This document shows, one piece after another, positions 23,426-24,218 of a stretch of DNA of 24,218 nt; positions within the stretch are counted from its first letter, which is position 1, and each line of letters begins with the position of its first letter. The notes beneath the pieces are model-generated. The model searched no databases, was not told the origin of the DNA, and saw only the letters and a list, made by a program, of their open reading frames with translations. The position numbers were made by a program, and so were the translations under genes. The stretch covers positions 1 through 24,218 of the forward strand of contig CAJUSU010000021.1 in NCBI GenBank assembly GCA_910589185.1, written 5' to 3'. Source of the stretch: an uncultured Clostridia bacterium (GTDB taxonomy: Bacteria; Bacillota; Clostridia; TANB77; CAG-508).

Positions 23426-23678
23426 TTTGGTGTGGGTTTTCAAATAACTTGTCAATTGATATTTCTAAAGCTTTACTAATTTTCCATAGAGTAGTAACAC
23501 TAATACCCTGTGCAATGTTTTCGCTCTCTAAGCTGCCAATCAAAGAAGTGGAAACATCAACAAGTTCAGCTAAATTTTCTTGTGTCATTTTTCCTTTATC
23601 TAGATTATATAATTTTCTATAATATTTTACATTTAAACCGATTATTTTAAATAATTCTTCTGAATTTAATTCTTTCAT
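23409..23678 (-). CDS. XRE/HTH_3-type transcriptional regulator
   Basis: 89 residues; ATG at 23678 behind AGGAGA on the minus strand. A single lambda-repressor-type helix-turn-helix fills ~15-75: NVKYYRKLYNLDKGKMTQEN, LAELVDVSTSLIGSLESE, then TTLWKISKALEISIDKLFEN. No ligand or oligomerisation domain, so it is a minimal Cro/CI-like DNA-binding protein. It is convergent with obgE and divergent from the prepilin-like gene at 23891. Its own promoter contains a site like the palindromes at two prepilin-like promoters, so I infer that it represses itself and those genes; no direct evidence. Confidence 0.9.
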   Translation of the reverse strand: MKELNSEELFKIIGLNVKYYRKLYNLDKGKMTQENLAELVDVSTSLIGSLESENIAQGISVTTLWKISKALEISIDKLFENPHQRKKTS

Positions 23679-23708
23679 ATATTCTCCTAAATGTTATCTT
23701 GAAATTAA

Positions 23709-23737
23709 ATTATACTAGTAAACAAAATGTATTGTAA
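23709..23737 (-). promoter_or_regulatory. Promoter of the XRE gene, with a candidate operator in the spacer
   Basis: On the minus strand TTACAA (23737-23732), 17-base spacer, TATAAT (23714-23709), giving a ~24-base leader. The spacer overlaps AACAAAATGTATTGT (23721-23735), similar to the ATAACAAAATGTTAT palindrome. Confidence 0.65.
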
Positions 23738-23793
23738 TTACTATTATATGTTATATTTTCTAATTTTATAGGATAAAAAACAATACAGTATAG

Positions 23794-23808
23794 ATAACAA
23801 AATGTTAT
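23794..23808. promoter_or_regulatory. Candidate operator, ATAACAAAATGTTAT palindrome
   Basis: Identical to 19627-19641 and touching the -35 of the prepilin-like gene at 23891. A related palindrome, AACAAATTGTT, lies at 23821-23831 inside the promoter spacer. Confidence 0.45.
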
Positions 23809-23836
23809 TGACAGTAATAAAACAAATTGTTATAAT
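23808..23836 (+). promoter_or_regulatory. Sigma-A promoter of the prepilin-like gene at 23891
   Basis: Consensus TTGACA (23808-23813), 17-base spacer, TATAAT (23831-23836); a strong promoter on paper, hence likely held down by a repressor. Confidence 0.85.
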
Positions 23837-23890
23837 AAATTGAAATTTGGGAAATAATAAAACAAAAGTAAAAAATGGGGGAAGAAACAC

Positions 23891-24218
23891 ATGAAAAGTA
23901 AAAAAATAATGAAAAGCGGTGAAAATGCTATTACTTTAATTGCATTAGTAATTACAATTGTAGTTTTACTTATATTAGCAGGCATTACAATCATGTATGT
24001 TATGTCAGATAATGGAATCTTTAAAAAAGCATCAGACGCAAAACTAAAAGCAGATATAGCAAGTTGGCAAGAAAGACTAGAACTAGCAAAAGAGCCAGTC
24101 TTTATTAATGGACTAGGAACGTTTGATGCGGACGAATATTTTGAATATATAGAAAAGCAAGAATTTATTGAAGATAAAGATGCTGATGTAACAGATAATG
24201 AAGATGGGACATATTTAG
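23891..24218 (+). CDS. Prepilin-like surface protein, 5' part (runs off the window)
   Basis: 109 codons are visible from the ATG at 23891 (ATGGGGGAAG ahead); the frame is open at the last base. The leader ends ENA rather than the usual Gly before ITLIALVITIVVLLILAGIT, followed by MSDNGIFKKASDAKLKADIA. From ~75 on, LGTFDADEYFEYIEKQEF and DKDADVTDNEDGTY match the first residues of the gene at the start of the window, so it is probably the same subfamily with FN3, Big_2 and DUF6273-like domains further on. That C-terminal part is not visible here. Confidence 0.85.
   Translation, partial: MKSKKIMKSGENAITLIALVITIVVLLILAGITIMYVMSDNGIFKKASDAKLKADIASWQERLELAKEPVFINGLGTFDADEYFEYIEKQEFIEDKDADVTDNEDGTYL

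Noticed and set aside
1..24218. Diversity-generating retroelement reverse transcriptase and template repeat inside the window
   Set aside because: No open frame resembles a reverse transcriptase, and no near-copy of the variable ends with AAY runs was seen; any such element must lie elsewhere.

Overview
The window looks like a chromosomal segment of a low-GC, AT-rich Clostridia-like Firmicute, possibly an uncultured gut lineage. The genes favour A/T-ending codons and use TGA only as a stop. Typical Firmicute housekeeping genes are present (addA, rqcP, dnaE, rplU with an L21-type leader, rpmA, trpS, obgE), and the promoters are of sigma-A type. I see no tRNA, rRNA, CRISPR array or prophage.

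Layout: (1) 1-1502 is the 3' part of a surface protein with FN3-like, Big_2 and DUF6273-like C-terminal domains. (2) 1602-2036 (-) is a small helical protein. (3) 2176-7575 holds addA, a MazG-like gene, rqcP and a REP-associated tyrosine transposase (RAYT), punctuated by palindromic REP-like repeats. (4) 7589-11427 holds dnaE and a small membrane protein. (5) 11640-12671 is a prepilin-like/DUF6273 protein. (6) 12845-14692 is a secreted protein with six FN3 domains. (7) 14862-18605 is an ABC ATPase and FtsX/MacB-type permease pair. (8) 18640-19511 is the L21 leader, rplU and rpmA. (9) 19727-20803 is a second complete prepilin-like/DUF6273 protein. (10) 21108-23406 holds trpS and obgE. (11) 23409-23678 (-) is an XRE-type regulator. 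(12) 23891 to the end is the 5' part of a fourth prepilin-like gene.

Two systems stand out. The first is a dispersed family of prepilin-like surface proteins. Three members with visible 3' ends finish in a C-type-lectin-like (DUF6273-like) domain whose last ~30 codons end almost only in C or T and, in two copies, are much richer in GC than the rest of the gene. This is the footprint expected of variable regions written by a diversity-generating retroelement (AAY template codons turned into NNY). No reverse transcriptase or template repeat lies in the window, so any retroelement would act from elsewhere. A short palindrome, ATAACAAAATGTTAT, sits at the promoters of two family members, and a related site lies inside the promoter of the adjacent XRE gene, which suggests a local regulator.

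The second is a RAYT with a family of inverted REP-like elements. These lie at the 3' ends of addA, the RAYT gene and dnaE and now encode their last residues. A diverged copy with compensatory stem changes lies after the FN3 gene.

The ribosomal locus is also unusual. L27 starts directly at MAHKKGQGS, no prp (ysxB) gene lies between rplU and rpmA, and obgE is separated from rpmA by a surface-protein gene and trpS.
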